Of a stretch of DNA of 7,402 nucleotides, positions 1 through 7,337 are shown piece after piece. The notes beneath the pieces were generated by a model. That model was not told where the DNA came from and searched no databases. It saw only the letters and a list, made by a program, of their open reading frames with translations. The stretch is from Bacteroidota bacterium (lineage in GTDB: Bacteria; Bacteroidota; Bacteroidia; NS11-12g; UBA955): contig JAGWYC010000095.1 in the NCBI GenBank assembly GCA_018969565.1, positions 1 to 7,402 on the forward strand, given 5' to 3'. The position numbers and the translations under genes are program-made. The stretch's first letter is position 1, and every line of letters begins with the position of its first letter.

Positions 1-819
1 TACACCAAGTGCTTTCCAGGCATCGGTGCTTTCGCGCACCATGGCAGCAAACTCGTCAGGCTCCAGGGAAAATGCGGCATCAACGCCTCCTTCGCTGCGG
101 TCCAGGGTGATATGCTTTTCGATGATACAGGCACCCAGAGCAATAGAAGCAATGGCTACACCAATTCCCAGGGTGTGGTCCGAGAGGCCTGTAAGGGTGT
201 GGTAGCGTTCTGCGATTAATGGAATCGCGCGAAGGTTAGAGTCTTTAGGGTCTGAAGGATAATTGCTGGTACACTTGAGCAGCGCTATTTCACTTGCCCC
301 TTCATTGCGGATAAACTGCATGGTTTCATCCAGCTCAGGCCAGTCAATGACCCCGGTAGAAAGGATCATAGGCTTACCTGTAGCCAGCACCTTGCGTATT
401 AAAGGCGTATGGGTGTTTTCGAAAGAAGCTATTTTATATAATTTGCTGCCCAGGCTATCCAGAAAATCCACTGCCGTTTCATCAAAAGGAGAGCTGAAGC
501 AAATCAGCCCGCGGGAGGCGGCATGCTCATACAAGGCGGGATGCCAGTCCCAGGGGGTAAATGCTTCTTCATATAATTCATATAAATCTCTTCCATACCA
601 TAGCGAGTTGGGGTCTTCAATGCGATAAACACCCGGCATGGTGATGGTATCTGCGGTATAGGTTTGGAGTTTCACCGCCTGCACCCCGGCATCGGCTGCG
701 GCATCAATGAGGCGCAGTGCCCGTTCCAGCTCGCCATTGTGGTTGCCACTGAGTTCTGCAATAATAAAGGGCCTGAATTCAGGACCAATCTGTAATTCCT
801 TGAAGCTGGTTTTATTCAT
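1..819 (-). CDS. pseI: PseI, pseudaminic acid synthase (C-terminus cut by window edge)
   Basis: Condenses 2,4-diacetamido-2,4,6-trideoxy-L-altrose (the PseG product) with phosphoenolpyruvate to give pseudaminic acid; cytoplasmic, metal-dependent, NeuB family. I translated 273 uninterrupted codons from the ATG at 819-817 to the left edge. Visible motifs are AELSGNHNG (21-29), CFSSPFDETAVDF (107-119), KIASFE (129-134), LLKCTSNYPS (180-189), GLSDHTLG (211-218) and EKHITLDRSEGGVDAAFSLE (234-253). KIASFE, the LLKCTS run and the GGVDxAFSLEP run favour PseI over sialic acid synthase NeuB or legionaminic acid synthase LegI. H215 and H236 fall where NeuB enzymes hold their metal. The family is usually about 340-350 residues, so the TIM barrel is almost complete and the C-terminal SAF (antifreeze-like) domain lies outside the window. 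The start ATG overlaps the pseG stop by four bases (ATGA), with no Shine-Dalgarno upstream, which suggests translational coupling. Confidence 0.95.
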   Translation of the reverse strand, partial: MNKTSFKELQIGPEFRPFIIAELSGNHNGELERALRLIDAAADAGVQAVKLQTYTADTITMPGVYRIEDPNSLWYGRDLYELYEEAFTPWDWHPALYEHAASRGLICFSSPFDETAVDFLDSLGSKLYKIASFENTHTPLIRKVLATGKPMILSTGVIDWPELDETMQFIRNEGASEIALLKCTSNYPSDPKDSNLRAIPLIAERYHTLTGLSDHTLGIGVAIASIALGACIIEKHITLDRSEGGVDAAFSLEPDEFAAMVRESTDAWKALGV

Positions 820-1799
820 GCGTGCATGATTTGTTGCAATGCGCTGCGGAAGGCAGCCGGAGGATTCCATCCTTCCCGATCCACCGTGGCGCGTTTTTCT
901 GATTGTAGATAATCGCCAAATTCTGTTACAGCGTTTTCCGTTGTCAGCGGAAAGGCCAGATGTTCACTGATGACCCCTTCGAACATAATCCGCTGATTGT
1001 CCGTATAACACAAGGCGGCGGGAAAAAGTCCACAGGACCAGGCCTCCAGCACTACCGTGCTGGCAGAAACCAGTGCATGGGCAGATTCCAGCATGAGTTG
1101 CTGCATGGCGGTTTCGTTCATGTTCTTCTTCAGGGTGATGGCAGTGTTGTATTCAGCCAAATCTATAAGCTGCCTGCTGTGTTCCGTTGTAAAACTGTCG
1201 GTATAAATAACCACCCATTGCAGATTCGGGAATTGAGGCAGCAGCTTGGTAAGCAATTGTGCTGTAAGTCCCAGCGGGTCTGCGCCACCCAGTGTGAGCA
1301 ATACCTGATTCTGTTTGCGTTCAGGTGCTTCCTGTGCTCCATAAAACGAGGGGCGCAGCAGGGCATAATCAAGTCCGCAGCAATAGCTTATTCCTTCCTG
1401 TTGATACAGGCGGCGACTGTTCGGTGCGTGATTGATTACCATATCTGCTGCAAAAGGACCTTGCGCAAAGTCATCTATCAACACCACACGAAAGCCCAAT
1501 TCTTTTGCTTCCTGTTGATACCGATAATCAAACTGATATCCGTCCAACACAAGCAGGGCGTGCGTGGCGTCGGTGTTTTTCCATTCTTCGCGACAATCTC
1601 CGCAATCATGTTCACTCAGCATTTGTACCTCTGCCAGATTGCCGATGTTCTTCCTGAATACCTCTGCACCCGCTGTTCCGGATACCGCAACAACCTGTGC
1701 TTCGTCTTTAAGTATGGCGGCCAACGCACACATCCTGTTCACATGCCCCCATCCGGTTTGGGGACCCCCGTCGGCCCGCAGATAGACACGCTTAATCAC
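816..1799 (-). CDS. pseG: PseG, UDP-2,4-diacetamido-2,4,6-trideoxy-L-altropyranose hydrolase
   Basis: Hydrolyses UDP from the diacetamido sugar nucleotide, the fourth step of the Pse pathway; a GT-B-fold, MurG-like protein used as a hydrolase. The 327-residue product carries the N-terminal GWGHVNR loop (16-22) whose H19 matches the catalytic histidine of PseG. It also has LVLDGYQFD (83-91), LIDDFAQGPFAADMVINHAP (107-126), the GLDYALLRPSF signature (142-152), LLTLGGADP (167-175) opening the C-terminal nucleotide-binding half, and SASTVVLEAWSCG (245-257) followed by DNQ (267-269). It is longer than the roughly 274 residues of Campylobacter PseG but, from memory, fits the Bacteroidota form. There is no fused GNAT (PseH) domain, which some species have. 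The start is GTG: the in-frame alignment of the GWGH loop near residue 16 and the four-base GTGA overlap with the pseF stop support it. An unusual H-D-C-G-D-C cluster sits at 64-69. Confidence 0.94.
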   Translation of the reverse strand: MIKRVYLRADGGPQTGWGHVNRMCALAAILKDEAQVVAVSGTAGAEVFRKNIGNLAEVQMLSEHDCGDCREEWKNTDATHALLVLDGYQFDYRYQQEAKELGFRVVLIDDFAQGPFAADMVINHAPNSRRLYQQEGISYCCGLDYALLRPSFYGAQEAPERKQNQVLLTLGGADPLGLTAQLLTKLLPQFPNLQWVVIYTDSFTTEHSRQLIDLAEYNTAITLKKNMNETAMQQLMLESAHALVSASTVVLEAWSCGLFPAALCYTDNQRIMFEGVISEHLAFPLTTENAVTEFGDYLQSEKRATVDREGWNPPAAFRSALQQIMHA

Positions 1800-2488
1800 C
1801 GTTTTCTGAAGGCTTTAGCCAGTTGTTCGGCACGCAGCCAATCTTCTTCTTCATCTACATCAACCGCGGAATACCAAGGTATTTCCAACCCTTTAACCCT
1901 GCCGGCAATGATGTTGCCGCTTTGGGCAAATGAAGCAGTTTTAAGCAGGTAGTACTGACCGCTGTCGTAATAGCCCTGTTCAAGGTCCTGGCTGCGGGTA
2001 AGGGCGTGTTCCGGGTGCATGAAGCCCATGAACCCGGCATGGTCTTTTTTCAGGGCGCGCTGCACCGGATAGGGAAACCGCAACACGGGCATCACCACAT
2101 CTGCAACATCCTGCTCGAGGTCCCGGCAGGCGCTGCGTATCATTGCAGGGTCGGCAAAGAAGGCGGTGGCCAGAAATAAGCCAACGATATCAAAGTGCTC
2201 GCCGCGTGCGGCATAAGTTTGAAGCACTTCGCGCAGCACATCTGCAAGGGTTGCGTGGTCCCCTGAACCCTCAGCGGAACGCAGGAACGGTACATCCGTG
2301 CCGCAGTTTCGCGCGGTATCGGCAATAATTGCATCATCGGTGCTTACCATCACGGTGTCGAAACAGCCGGAGTCTTTGGCAGCATCTATTGGCCAACAGA
2401 GCGCAGGCTTATCCAGAAACATCCGGATGTTCTTGCGGGGAATGCGCTTACTTCCTCCCCTTGCTGCTATGATGGCCAGTGCTTTCAA
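1796..2488 (-). CDS. pseF: PseF, CMP-pseudaminic acid cytidylyltransferase
   Basis: Transfers CMP from CTP to pseudaminic acid, making the activated donor for glycosyltransferases; cytoplasmic, Mg-dependent, CMP-sialate synthetase fold. In 230 residues it shows the nucleotide loop ARGGSKRIPRKNI (9-21), VMVSTDDAIIAD (46-57), VPFLRS (66-71), the PseF-type RFPYPVQRAL (137-146), RSQDLEQGYYDSGQYY (165-180) and VDVDEEEDWLRAEQL (209-223). D210 and D212 sit where the family binds metal. Two family prolines are replaced: IIAAR rather than IIPAR at the loop (A8), and LATAFF rather than a TAP-type motif (F110). The start is TTG, chosen because MKALAII precedes the loop at the usual distance and because it overlaps the pseC stop by four bases (TTGA). 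It ends in a GTGA overlap with pseG. RFPYPVQRAL argues against NeuA or LegF. Confidence 0.92.
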   Translation of the reverse strand: MKALAIIAARGGSKRIPRKNIRMFLDKPALCWPIDAAKDSGCFDTVMVSTDDAIIADTARNCGTDVPFLRSAEGSGDHATLADVLREVLQTYAARGEHFDIVGLFLATAFFADPAMIRSACRDLEQDVADVVMPVLRFPYPVQRALKKDHAGFMGFMHPEHALTRSQDLEQGYYDSGQYYLLKTASFAQSGNIIAGRVKGLEIPWYSAVDVDEEEDWLRAEQLAKAFRKR

Positions 2489-3654
2489 GCAAAAAACGCG
2501 CGCACGGTTTGAATCACGTATTCCTGTTCTTCGTCGCTCATGGAAGGAAACATGGGCAGGCTAAGACAGCGGCTGTAATACGCTTCACTAAGCGGGTAAT
2601 CGCCAGGCTTATGTCCCAGAGAACGATAGTAGGGATGCGTATGACAAGGGATATAATGCACCTGGCTGAAGATGCCTTTTTCCCTCAGATAATCGTATAG
2701 TTCTTTACGTCGTTCGCTCAGGATTACGTACAGGTGATAGGCATGCTTGCCACCCTGTGTGGTGTTCAGGGTTTGCACCGCTGTTCCGCGGAAGGCTTCG
2801 TCATAGCGCGCTGCTATCAATCTGCGGCGTTGCAGTCCTTCGTTGGCCCGTTTCATTTGTGAACTGCCAAGGGCACACTGGAAATCTGTAATCCGGTAGT
2901 TGTATCCGAGCATTTGCATCTCGTGGTACCAGCCGCCATGGTGTTCGTGCATTTTGGCCGGGTCTCGGGTGATGCCGTGGGTGCGCAGCATCATGATGCG
3001 GTCGTAAAGTTCCTTGTTGTTGGTGGTAATCATTCCGCCTTCACCGGTGGCGATATGTTTTACCGGGTGGAAGGAGAAGATAGCCAGGTCGGCATAGTTT
3101 CCGTTGCCGCAGCGCTGTTCTGTTCCCTTTGAATCTATGAACGAGGCGCCCGGTGCGTGACAAGCGTCTTCCAGCAGCCAAAGTCCATGAGCATCGGCCA
3201 GGGCGCGGAAGGCTTCCAGGTTCACCGGATTGCCGGCAAAGTCCACGGGGATGATGCCGCTGTAGGTGCCTTTGGGTGCGGCTTCCAGCAAGCGTTGCAC
3301 GGCATTGATATCCAGCAGGCCGGTGGCAGGATCTATATCCGCAAAAACCACTTCACCGCCGCAATACAGTACGCAGTTAGCGCTGGCGGCAAAAGTGATG
3401 GGTGTGGTAATCACCTTGGAACCCGGTTTAACTTGCAGGGCCAGCGCCGACAGGTGGAGCGCCGCCGTTCCATTGCTCAGCGCTATGGCGTATTTGCTGC
3501 CCACATAGTGCGCAAATGCTTCTTCAAAAGCCGCAATGGCCGGACCCTGGGTCAGAAAATCACCATGCAGGGCCTCGCGCACGGCAGAAAGGTCCTCTTC
3601 GGTAATATGCTGCCTTCCGTAGGGTATAGAGAATGGATTCGCTTGGGTATCCAT
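2485..3654 (-). CDS. pseC: PseC, UDP-4-amino-4,6-dideoxy-N-acetyl-L-altrosamine transaminase
   Basis: PLP-dependent aminotransferase of the DegT/DnrJ/EryC1/StrS family; adds the 4-amino group to the keto sugar made by PseB, with glutamate as the usual donor. The 389-residue length is normal. Visible: IPYGRQHITEEDL (10-22) at the N-terminus, SNGTAALHL (60-68) for cofactor phosphate, TPITFAASANC (84-94), DACHAPGA (163-170), FSFHPVKHIATGEGGMITTN (193-212) with K199 as the Schiff-base lysine, GYNYRITDFQCALGSSQM (250-267), and GIFSQVHYIPCHTHPYY (327-343). The FHPVKH and QVHYIP blocks are typical of PseC within the wider sugar aminotransferase family. It starts at an ATG 11 bases after the pseB stop. 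An AAGG lies only two bases before the ATG, too close to act as a normal ribosome binding site. A run of six T residues lies just before the stop, which overlaps the pseF start by four bases. Confidence 0.95.
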   Translation of the reverse strand: MDTQANPFSIPYGRQHITEEDLSAVREALHGDFLTQGPAIAAFEEAFAHYVGSKYAIALSNGTAALHLSALALQVKPGSKVITTPITFAASANCVLYCGGEVVFADIDPATGLLDINAVQRLLEAAPKGTYSGIIPVDFAGNPVNLEAFRALADAHGLWLLEDACHAPGASFIDSKGTEQRCGNGNYADLAIFSFHPVKHIATGEGGMITTNNKELYDRIMMLRTHGITRDPAKMHEHHGGWYHEMQMLGYNYRITDFQCALGSSQMKRANEGLQRRRLIAARYDEAFRGTAVQTLNTTQGGKHAYHLYVILSERRKELYDYLREKGIFSQVHYIPCHTHPYYRSLGHKPGDYPLSEAYYSRCLSLPMFPSMSDEEQEYVIQTVRAFFA

Positions 3655-3665
3655 AGCCTTGGTTT

Positions 3666-4694
3666 TTACATAGGTTTGAAGGAAGAATCCACGTGTGCAG
3701 AAATCTGTTCACGAATTTCTTCCACTGTGAGGAAATGCGGATTGGTGCCCGAATTGTATTTGAAGCCGTACTCCGCCAGTTTTCCGCCGAAGGCAGAGGC
3801 CAGGTCTTCCGGTTTCCAGATAGGCATACTGGGACAGATTACGAAGTAGTCCTTAAACTCAATGGTGTTCAGTGCATCGGTTTCGGTAATCATTTCTTCG
3901 TGCAGTTTTTCCCCCGGACGAATACCCACAATTTCTTGGCGGGCACCGGGTGCAATAGCTTCTGCCACGTCCATGATGCGGTAGGAAGGAATGCGCGGCA
4001 CGAAGATTTCGCCGCCCCAGGCATTGCCCAGCGCATAGAATACCAGCTTCACCCCATCTTCCAAAGAAATATTAAAACGCGTCATATCCTGATGCGTGAT
4101 GGGCAGTACACCGTCTTTTCTACGCGAAAGGAAGAAGGGAATGACCGAGCCGCGGGAGCCAATTACATTACCGTAGCGCACCACGGAAAAAGACACATCC
4201 CGGTGGCCCTTGAAGTTGTTGGCGGCCACGAATAATTTGTCGGAGCACAGTTTGGTAGCTCCATACAGGTTAATGGGCGCGGCAGCCTTGTCGGTACTCA
4301 GGGCCACAACCTTCTTCACACCCATGTCCAGGGCGGCATCAATCACATTTTCTGCACCGAAGATGTTGGTTTTGATGCACTCCATGGGGTTGTATTCAGC
4401 GGCGGGCACCTGTTTCAGGGCGGCGGCGTGGATGATGATGTCAATCCCTTCACAAGCTCGACGGAAACGATCGCCATCGCGCACATCCCCGATGAAAAAA
4501 CGGATATAGGGATAATCCTTTTCGGGGTAAAGCTGGCTCATTTCGAACTGCTTGAGTTCGTCGCGTGAATAAATCACGAGCCTTTTTACTCCGGGGAAAT
4601 GGCTGCTCACCATTTCAACGAATTTCTTGCCGAAGGAACCGGTGCCACCGGTTACCAGTATGCTTTTCCCATTTAAGTCAGGTAGCTGGTTCAT
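3666..4694 (-). CDS. pseB: PseB, UDP-N-acetylglucosamine 4,6-dehydratase (inverting)
   Basis: First step of pseudaminic acid synthesis: 4,6-dehydration and C5 inversion of UDP-GlcNAc to a 4-keto-6-deoxy-L-arabino sugar. It is a soluble short-chain dehydrogenase/reductase of extended type with bound NADP(H). The 342 residues carry the Rossmann loop TGGTGSFG (15-22), SRDELKQFEM (43-52), IGDVRDGDRF (68-77), ALKQVPAAEYNPMECIKTN (92-110), LSTDKAAAPINLYGATK (132-148) and RYGNVIGSRGSVIPFF (173-188). D135, K136, Y144 and K148 correspond to the family's catalytic residues. The C-terminal YNSGTNPHFLTVEEI (313-327) is characteristic of PseB and helps separate it from CapE/WbjB-type epimerase-dehydratases and from the membrane-bound retaining PglF/CapD type. 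The ATG overlaps the stop of the ABC ATPase gene by four bases (ATGA), directly coupling export and Pse synthesis in one transcript. No Shine-Dalgarno is seen. Confidence 0.95.
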   Translation of the reverse strand: MNQLPDLNGKSILVTGGTGSFGKKFVEMVSSHFPGVKRLVIYSRDELKQFEMSQLYPEKDYPYIRFFIGDVRDGDRFRRACEGIDIIIHAAALKQVPAAEYNPMECIKTNIFGAENVIDAALDMGVKKVVALSTDKAAAPINLYGATKLCSDKLFVAANNFKGHRDVSFSVVRYGNVIGSRGSVIPFFLSRRKDGVLPITHQDMTRFNISLEDGVKLVFYALGNAWGGEIFVPRIPSYRIMDVAEAIAPGARQEIVGIRPGEKLHEEMITETDALNTIEFKDYFVICPSMPIWKPEDLASAFGGKLAEYGFKYNSGTNPHFLTVEEIREQISAHVDSSFKPM

Positions 4695-5962
4695 AATTCT
4701 GTTTTGTAGTCGAGTTGGAAGTATCCTGTTTGTAAAGCGCTTTCGTTCTCGGGTACCCGAATCACGAGGGGCGCGGTCATGTTGTCAATGACGTCGTAGG
4801 GCATTTCTTGTTTGGAACTGCCCAGCCAATAGTAGGTTTCATATACACCCGGGCTCAGGTTGAGCGCAGGCAGGGTGATATTAAACTGTATTTCGCCGGT
4901 TTTGCCTTCTACAGGAATACGAATCCTTTCGGTGGCAGTAACCATTTCGCGGCTCAGTGAAGAGCGCAGTGCGAGCAGGAAGTACAATTCACTCACGGGC
5001 TCATAAATGCGGAATGTCAGGTTGAACGAAACATCCGAGCGGTAGTCAAACTCATTCAGTTCCTCATCTGACCCGCGCTTGTGCATGCTTAAAGCGCTGA
5101 TGCGCACCTGACCACTGCCGCGGCGGAACTGCGCATCTTTGAGGCTGTCATGACTGGTCAGGTCGGTTTTCATGGTGCTGTTCACGTACTCACGAATGAC
5201 CGCATCAGCAATGCCTTCACTGGTGATATTACCTTTTTCAATCATGATGGCGCGGTCACAGATATCGCTCACGGCACCCATGTTATGACTCACAAACAGC
5301 ACGGTTCTTCCGCCACCGGCTACCTCCTTGATTTTGCCCAGACATTTCTTCTGAAATTCAGTGTCGCCCACGGCAAGCACTTCATCAATAACCAGAATTT
5401 CGGGTTCCAGATGCGCCGCCACGGCAAAGGCCAAACGCACGTACATGCCGGAAGAGTAGCGCTTTACCGGTGTATCTATGTAGCGGGCTACTCCGGAGAA
5501 CTGCACGATTTCGTCAAACTTCCGTTTGATTTCCGCCTTACTCATGCCCAGAATAGCGCCATTGAGGAATACATTTTCCCGGCCGGTAAGTTCAGGGTGA
5601 AAACCTGTTCCTACTTCCAGCAGACTGGCTATTTTGCCCTTGATGCGTATTTCGCCGGTGGTGGGCGTGGTTACACGAGAAAGGATTTTAAGCAGGGTGG
5701 ATTTCCCGGCCCCGTTGCGGCCTATGATGCCCATTACCTCGCCCTGACGAACTTCGAAATTGATGTTTTTCAGGGCCCATACGTAGCGGTCGGCTGAGGC
5801 CACAGTGCGGTCGTTTTCGGCGCCTACAAATGCCAGTGGATCCGGCTTGCCTGCCATGCGGTAAAGGAAGCGCTTGACATCCTCACTCAGGGTTTTACCT
5901 GAAAGCAGGCCCAGGCGGTATTGTTTGCTGATATCTTCAGCCTGTATGACTATGGGTTGCAT
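4691..5962 (-). CDS. wzt: Wzt-type polysaccharide ABC transporter ATPase with C-terminal carbohydrate-binding domain
   Basis: Powers export of a lipid-linked polysaccharide (O-antigen or capsule-like glycan) across the inner membrane with the adjacent permease. In 423 residues: Walker A GRNGAGKST (81-89), the region LLEVGTGFHPELTGRENV (114-131) typical of the polysaccharide-export subfamily, signature SSGM (170-173), Walker B ILVIDE (189-194), D-loop VGD (198-200) and switch histidine H226 in VSHNMG. Residues about 20-62 form an insert between the first strand and WALKNINFEV, common in Bacteroidota exporters. Residues about 270-423 are a separate, beta-rich module resembling the Wzt C-terminal domain, which in known systems binds the modified non-reducing end of the polymer. 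Its start lies two bases after the permease stop, and its stop overlaps pseB by four bases. The ligand of the C-terminal domain cannot be read from sequence; a Pse-containing chain end is my inference. Confidence 0.93.
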   Translation of the reverse strand: MQPIVIQAEDISKQYRLGLLSGKTLSEDVKRFLYRMAGKPDPLAFVGAENDRTVASADRYVWALKNINFEVRQGEVMGIIGRNGAGKSTLLKILSRVTTPTTGEIRIKGKIASLLEVGTGFHPELTGRENVFLNGAILGMSKAEIKRKFDEIVQFSGVARYIDTPVKRYSSGMYVRLAFAVAAHLEPEILVIDEVLAVGDTEFQKKCLGKIKEVAGGGRTVLFVSHNMGAVSDICDRAIMIEKGNITSEGIADAVIREYVNSTMKTDLTSHDSLKDAQFRRGSGQVRISALSMHKRGSDEELNEFDYRSDVSFNLTFRIYEPVSELYFLLALRSSLSREMVTATERIRIPVEGKTGEIQFNITLPALNLSPGVYETYYWLGSSKQEMPYDVIDNMTAPLVIRVPENESALQTGYFQLDYKTEL

Positions 5963-5964
5963 TG

Positions 5965-6819
5965 TTATACCGTATCCATGAATGATTTTTCCACCCTGTT
6001 AAACAATAGGGCGGCGAGGAAGAATACCACGACCATAAACCCTGCACTGTAACTCAGCGCCAACAGATTCATTTCCGCTCCTTTGCCCATCAGCGCGTAG
6101 CGGAAGGTTTCTATGACCGAGGTCATGGGATTGGCCCAGATGACCATGCGGTAGGTTTCGTTCTTGATGAGGAATAAAGGAAATACCAAAGTGCTTGCGA
6201 ATTTGAGCAGTTCCACGCCAAAGGCTACCAGAAAGGATAAATCCCGGTATTTTGTGGTCAGGCTGGATATGAGGATGCCCATAGACAAGCCAAGGCCTGC
6301 CATGATGACAATGACCACCGGCAGCAGCAGCAGATATGCGTTGATGTTAAACTGGTAATTGCCCTGGAAATAATAATACAACCAGACAGCTATCAACAAC
6401 ACCAACTGTACCGCAAATTTTGCCAGGTTGGAAATGACTACACTGAACGGTATAACCAGGCGAGGGAAATACACCTTCCCGTAAATGGAGGCATTGCCGG
6501 TAAAGGTGGATGAGGTTTTCATCAGACATTCATTGAAATAATTCCAGGGAATGATACCGGCCATGTAAAACAATACTGCCGGAACATCCTTGGGCCCCAG
6601 GCCGGCCAGCGAACCGAACACAAAGGTGAATACCACCGTGGTCAGGATGGGTTGTACCACAAACCATACGGGGCCAAGCAGGGTTTGCTTGTACACCGCC
6701 ACAATATCACGGCGCACAAACTGCCCGATCAGGTCGCGATACCGCCAAACCTCTTTCAGGTTTAAATCAAGCCAACGCGCGTGGGGCCTGATGATTAAAT
6801 CCCATTTTTTATCTTTCAT
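5965..6819 (-). CDS. wzm: Wzm-type polysaccharide ABC transporter permease (ABC-2 family)
   Basis: Inner-membrane channel half of a polysaccharide ABC exporter, partner of the ATPase encoded next. The 284 residues match the usual 255-290. A cytoplasmic N-terminal region contains RYRDLIGQFVRRDIVAVYKQ (26-45), followed by about six hydrophobic segments near residues 50-72, 80-98, 120-150, 161-186, 195-218 and 254-274. Family landmarks are LLGPVWFVVQP (47-57), GIIPWNYFNE (88-97), KVYFPRLVIP (115-124), TKYRDL (189-194) in the cytoplasmic loop, ANPMTSVIETFRYAL (229-243) and the C-terminal FNRVEKSFMDTV (273-284). No cleavable signal peptide is expected or seen. The start ATG overlaps the antiterminator stop by four bases (ATGA); the nearest GGAG is about 14 bases upstream, too far to be convincing. 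The substrate could be an O-antigen, capsule or surface-layer-associated glycan; context suggests one with pseudaminic acid. Confidence 0.93.
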   Translation of the reverse strand: MKDKKWDLIIRPHARWLDLNLKEVWRYRDLIGQFVRRDIVAVYKQTLLGPVWFVVQPILTTVVFTFVFGSLAGLGPKDVPAVLFYMAGIIPWNYFNECLMKTSSTFTGNASIYGKVYFPRLVIPFSVVISNLAKFAVQLVLLIAVWLYYYFQGNYQFNINAYLLLLPVVIVIMAGLGLSMGILISSLTTKYRDLSFLVAFGVELLKFASTLVFPLFLIKNETYRMVIWANPMTSVIETFRYALMGKGAEMNLLALSYSAGFMVVVFFLAALLFNRVEKSFMDTV

Positions 6820-7337
6820 GCTGTTGTTATTTGCTCCAGAAAGCCGGAGGGCAGGCGAACACGAATTCCTTGCCTGATTCCTTCCAGCGAAATTTGAAAA
6901 CCGGTTCCTTTTTCATATTGGATTACCGTACCCATGCACCCTTTCAAAGGACCCTGAACCACGCGCACCATAGTGCCGGCGGGTGTTCCGGGTTCAATGC
7001 CCGAAACCTCAAGGTCGTAGCCATGCTCCACAAGTCGGCGTATCCATTCAATCTCTTCATCGCGTACCACCGCAGCCTGCCCGTCAAAACGCACAAAGGC
7101 CACCACACCGGGCACCTGCAACACGCGGTCAAATTCTGTTTGCCGCGGACGCACCAGCACATAGCCATTGAATAAGGGAAAGTCCACCCACTTATTCCGG
7201 TCGCTCCAGCGCTGCAGTTTTCTCATCAAAGGCACATAAGCCTCTATCTGCTGTTGCTGTAAACGAAGTGCCACCGCTTTCTCCTGCCGAGAAGCAACAT
7301 ATACAACCTTCCAGTTCAGCGCGATATCTCCGTTCAT
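6816..7337 (-). CDS. UpxY/RfaH-like NusG-family transcription antiterminator
   Basis: Specialised NusG paralogue, expected to bind RNA polymerase and keep it processive through this long surface-polysaccharide operon. The 173 residues contain an N-terminal NGN domain (about 8-102) with WKVVYVASRQEKAVALRL (9-26), IEAYVPL (31-37), FPLFNGYVLVRP (53-64) and VPGVVAFVRF (75-84). A KOW segment follows (about 119-150) with GTMVRVVQGPLKGCMGTV (121-138). Length and placement inside a glycan locus match UpxY of Bacteroides and RfaH-like proteins rather than housekeeping NusG, which usually sits beside secE and rplK. The start is well fixed: an in-frame TGA lies five codons upstream, no other ATG lies between, and AGGAGG stands seven bases before it. 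It overlaps the permease start by four bases. No UpxZ-like partner is seen in the window. Confidence 0.9.
   Translation of the reverse strand: MNGDIALNWKVVYVASRQEKAVALRLQQQQIEAYVPLMRKLQRWSDRNKWVDFPLFNGYVLVRPRQTEFDRVLQVPGVVAFVRFDGQAAVVRDEEIEWIRRLVEHGYDLEVSGIEPGTPAGTMVRVVQGPLKGCMGTVIQYEKGTGFQISLEGIRQGIRVRLPSGFLEQITTA

Noticed and set aside
263..628. Open frame of 121 codons on the plus strand opposite pseI
   Set aside because: Antisense shadow of the PseI barrel; the minus strand reads 273 uninterrupted codons with PseI motifs.
960..1952. Long open frame of 330 codons on the plus strand opposite pseG and the end of pseF
   Set aside because: The minus-strand frame encodes a clear PseG with all family motifs; the antisense product is Cys/His/Gln-rich with no recognisable motif and spans two genes. 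It is a codon-usage shadow.
3655..3665. AAGG just before the pseC start as a ribosome binding site
   Set aside because: It is only two bases from the ATG, too close for Shine-Dalgarno pairing at normal spacing.
3157..3849. Open frame of 230 codons on the plus strand opposite pseC and the end of pseB
   Set aside because: It runs antisense across the pseB/pseC junction, and its product is low-complexity in look with no recognisable fold; the opposite strand is strongly supported.
5150..5797. Open frame of 215 codons on the plus strand opposite the ABC ATPase gene
   Set aside because: It is the antisense of the conserved ATPase core; no start signal or family resemblance.
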